In this document: piece by piece, positions 63,116 through 64,000 of the stretch
Position numbering within the stretch: position 1 is the first letter of the stretch
How the letters are laid out: every line of letters begins with the position of its first letter
Assembly: GCF_002210225.1 (NCBI RefSeq)
Contig: NZ_MWUJ01000006.1
Location: 62,001-126,000 of the forward strand
Source: Geofilum rhodophaeum
GTDB taxonomy: Bacteria > Bacteroidota > Bacteroidia > Bacteroidales > Marinilabiliaceae
Length of the DNA: 64,000 nucleotides
Direction of reading: 5' to 3'
The notes under the pieces: generated by a model
Databases searched by the model: none
What the model was told of the DNA's origin: nothing
The model's input: only the letters and a program-made list of their open reading frames with translations
Made by a program: the position numbers and the translations under genes

Positions 63116-64000
63116 ATCTGAAAGTAAAACTGGGAAGCCTTGAGCTGCAAAATCCGGTAATGACCGCTTCGGGTACCTACGGGTACGGCGAAGAATATGA
63201 AGATTTCGTAGACATCAACCGTTTGGGGGGGATAGTGGTAAAGGGAACAACGCTGCATCCCCGTCAGGGCAACGATTACCCGCGTATGGCCGAAACGCCA
63301 ATGGGTATGCTTAATGCGGTAGGTTTGCAAAATGTGGGTGTTGACCGTTTTATCAGCGAAATCTATCCTCGTATCAAAAAATACCGAACCAACATCCTGG
63401 TTAACGTATCCGGATCAACGGTGGAAGAATATGTGGAGACAGCAGCCAAAATCAATGCTCTGGACCACATTCCGGGCATTGAATTAAACATCAGTTGTCC
63501 CAATGTGAAAGAAGGGGGTATGGCTTTTGGAACCTCCTGTCCCTCAACCATCGCTGTAACCGCAGCAGTCAGAGAGGTTTACAACAAACACATGATGGTA
63601 AAACTGTCGCCGAATGTAACCAATATTGCAGAAATTGCCCTCGGCGTAGAAAGCGCCGGTGCCGATTCGGTCAGTCTCATCAACACTTTGCTGGGTATGG
63701 CCATTGATGTAGAGCAGCGGCGCCCGGTTTTGTCGACCATAACCGGAGGCTTGTCGGGAGCGGCAGTTAAGCCCGTAGCACTGCGCATGGTTTGGCAGGT
63801 GGCACAGGCAGTAAAAATACCGGTAGTTGGAATGGGTGGCATCAGCAACGCAGAAGATGCCATCGCCTTTATGCTGGCCGGCGCCAGTGCAGTTCAAATT
63901 GGAACTGCAAATTTTATCGATCCCAAAGTAACTGAAAAAGTGATTGCGGGCATTGAAGACTATCTGGTTCGTCACAACATGACCTCTGTTGCCGAACTTA
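63109..64000 (+). CDS. pyrD: Dihydroorotate dehydrogenase, class 1B catalytic subunit (3' end outside window)
   Basis: The ATG at 63109 overlaps the pyrK stop by 7 bp. The frame is open to the window end: 297 codons of an expected about 300-310. It oxidises dihydroorotate to orotate in pyrimidine synthesis using FMN. Motifs: [16 protein letters not shown] near the start, [45 protein letters not shown], and the phosphate-binding [11 protein letters not shown] followed by [11 protein letters not shown] near residue 260. The start is clear from the overlap and motifs. Only the last few residues are missing. Confidence 0.95.
   Translation, partial: MVDLKVKLGSLELQNPVMTASGTYGYGEEYEDFVDINRLGGIVVKGTTLHPRQGNDYPRMAETPMGMLNAVGLQNVGVDRFISEIYPRIKKYRTNILVNVSGSTVEEYVETAAKINALDHIPGIELNISCPNVKEGGMAFGTSCPSTIAVTAAVREVYNKHMMVKLSPNVTNIAEIALGVESAGADSVSLINTLLGMAIDVEQRRPVLSTITGGLSGAAVKPVALRMVWQVAQAVKIPVVGMGGISNAEDAIAFMLAGASAVQIGTANFIDPKVTEKVIAGIEDYLVRHNMTSVAEL

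Overview
The window is chromosomal DNA of a Bacteroidota bacterium, most likely an order Marinilabiliales-type marine or sediment organism (lineage is inference from gene content, not a search). Supporting signs: two proteins end in type IX secretion sorting domains; rpmB-rpmG is followed by a DUF4295 gene; SecA is long, about 1100 residues; several Bacteroidota-type small families occur; Shine-Dalgarno sites are almost absent; and many intergenic regions carry the Bacteroidota promoter pattern TTTG-N17-21-TAnnTTTG. Gene density is high and most genes are housekeeping.

Layout. 0-10.4 kb: end of a topoisomerase III gene, an NAD salvage pair (pncB-pncA), a CLC-type anion transporter that looks like the fluoride branch, a thiL-glycosyltransferase-flippase operon, a secreted C69 dipeptidase and a metallophosphatase. 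10.4-22 kb: a Gfo/Idh oxidoreductase, ffh, folD, a secreted GH10 xylanase, a GIN-domain protein, a SNF2 helicase, and a secreted beta-helix/ricin-lectin protein. 22-29 kb: quinone reductase, YigZ, then a minus-strand operon ligA-DUF6913-LpoB-COG3014-like lipoprotein, and a holin/YtxH envelope cluster. 29-39 kb: a Rel protein with a degenerate hydrolase site, a DUF2007-USP fusion, threonine aldolase, rhomboid protease, EamA transporter, overlapping dus and trhO, and an FAD oxidoreductase. 39-52.9 kb: secA, lgt, an M48 protease, cinA, rpmB-rpmG-DUF4295, ftsY-rimO, a Na/Pi cotransporter, and dnaX. 53-64 kb: icd, plsC, a divergent tryptophanase-like lyase, a three-gene 2-oxoacid dehydrogenase/flavodoxin operon, a 0.8 kb gene-poor stretch, an XRE regulator, and the pyrK-pyrD pair (pyrD runs off the window).

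Most notable observations. (1) dnaX is split into two frames at an A10G run that contains the heptamer A AAA AAG in the correct phase. A -1 shift joins the 370-residue gamma-like product to a 568-residue tau-like product. (2) The XRE regulator promoter and the pyrKD promoter both have TTTGTAAAC fused to the -7 box. Further copies and a perfect 14-bp palindrome lie nearby, which suggests a small autoregulated circuit controlling pyrimidine synthesis. (3) The Rel protein has lost its HDxxED hydrolase motif. (4) A tryptophanase-like enzyme has an unusual PLP-lysine context. (5) A flavodoxin with an atypical phosphate loop sits in the dehydrogenase operon. (6) A long GC-rich hairpin follows the FAD oxidoreductase gene. 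I found no phage, CRISPR array, insertion sequence, rRNA or tRNA. No wholly new multi-gene system is evident.
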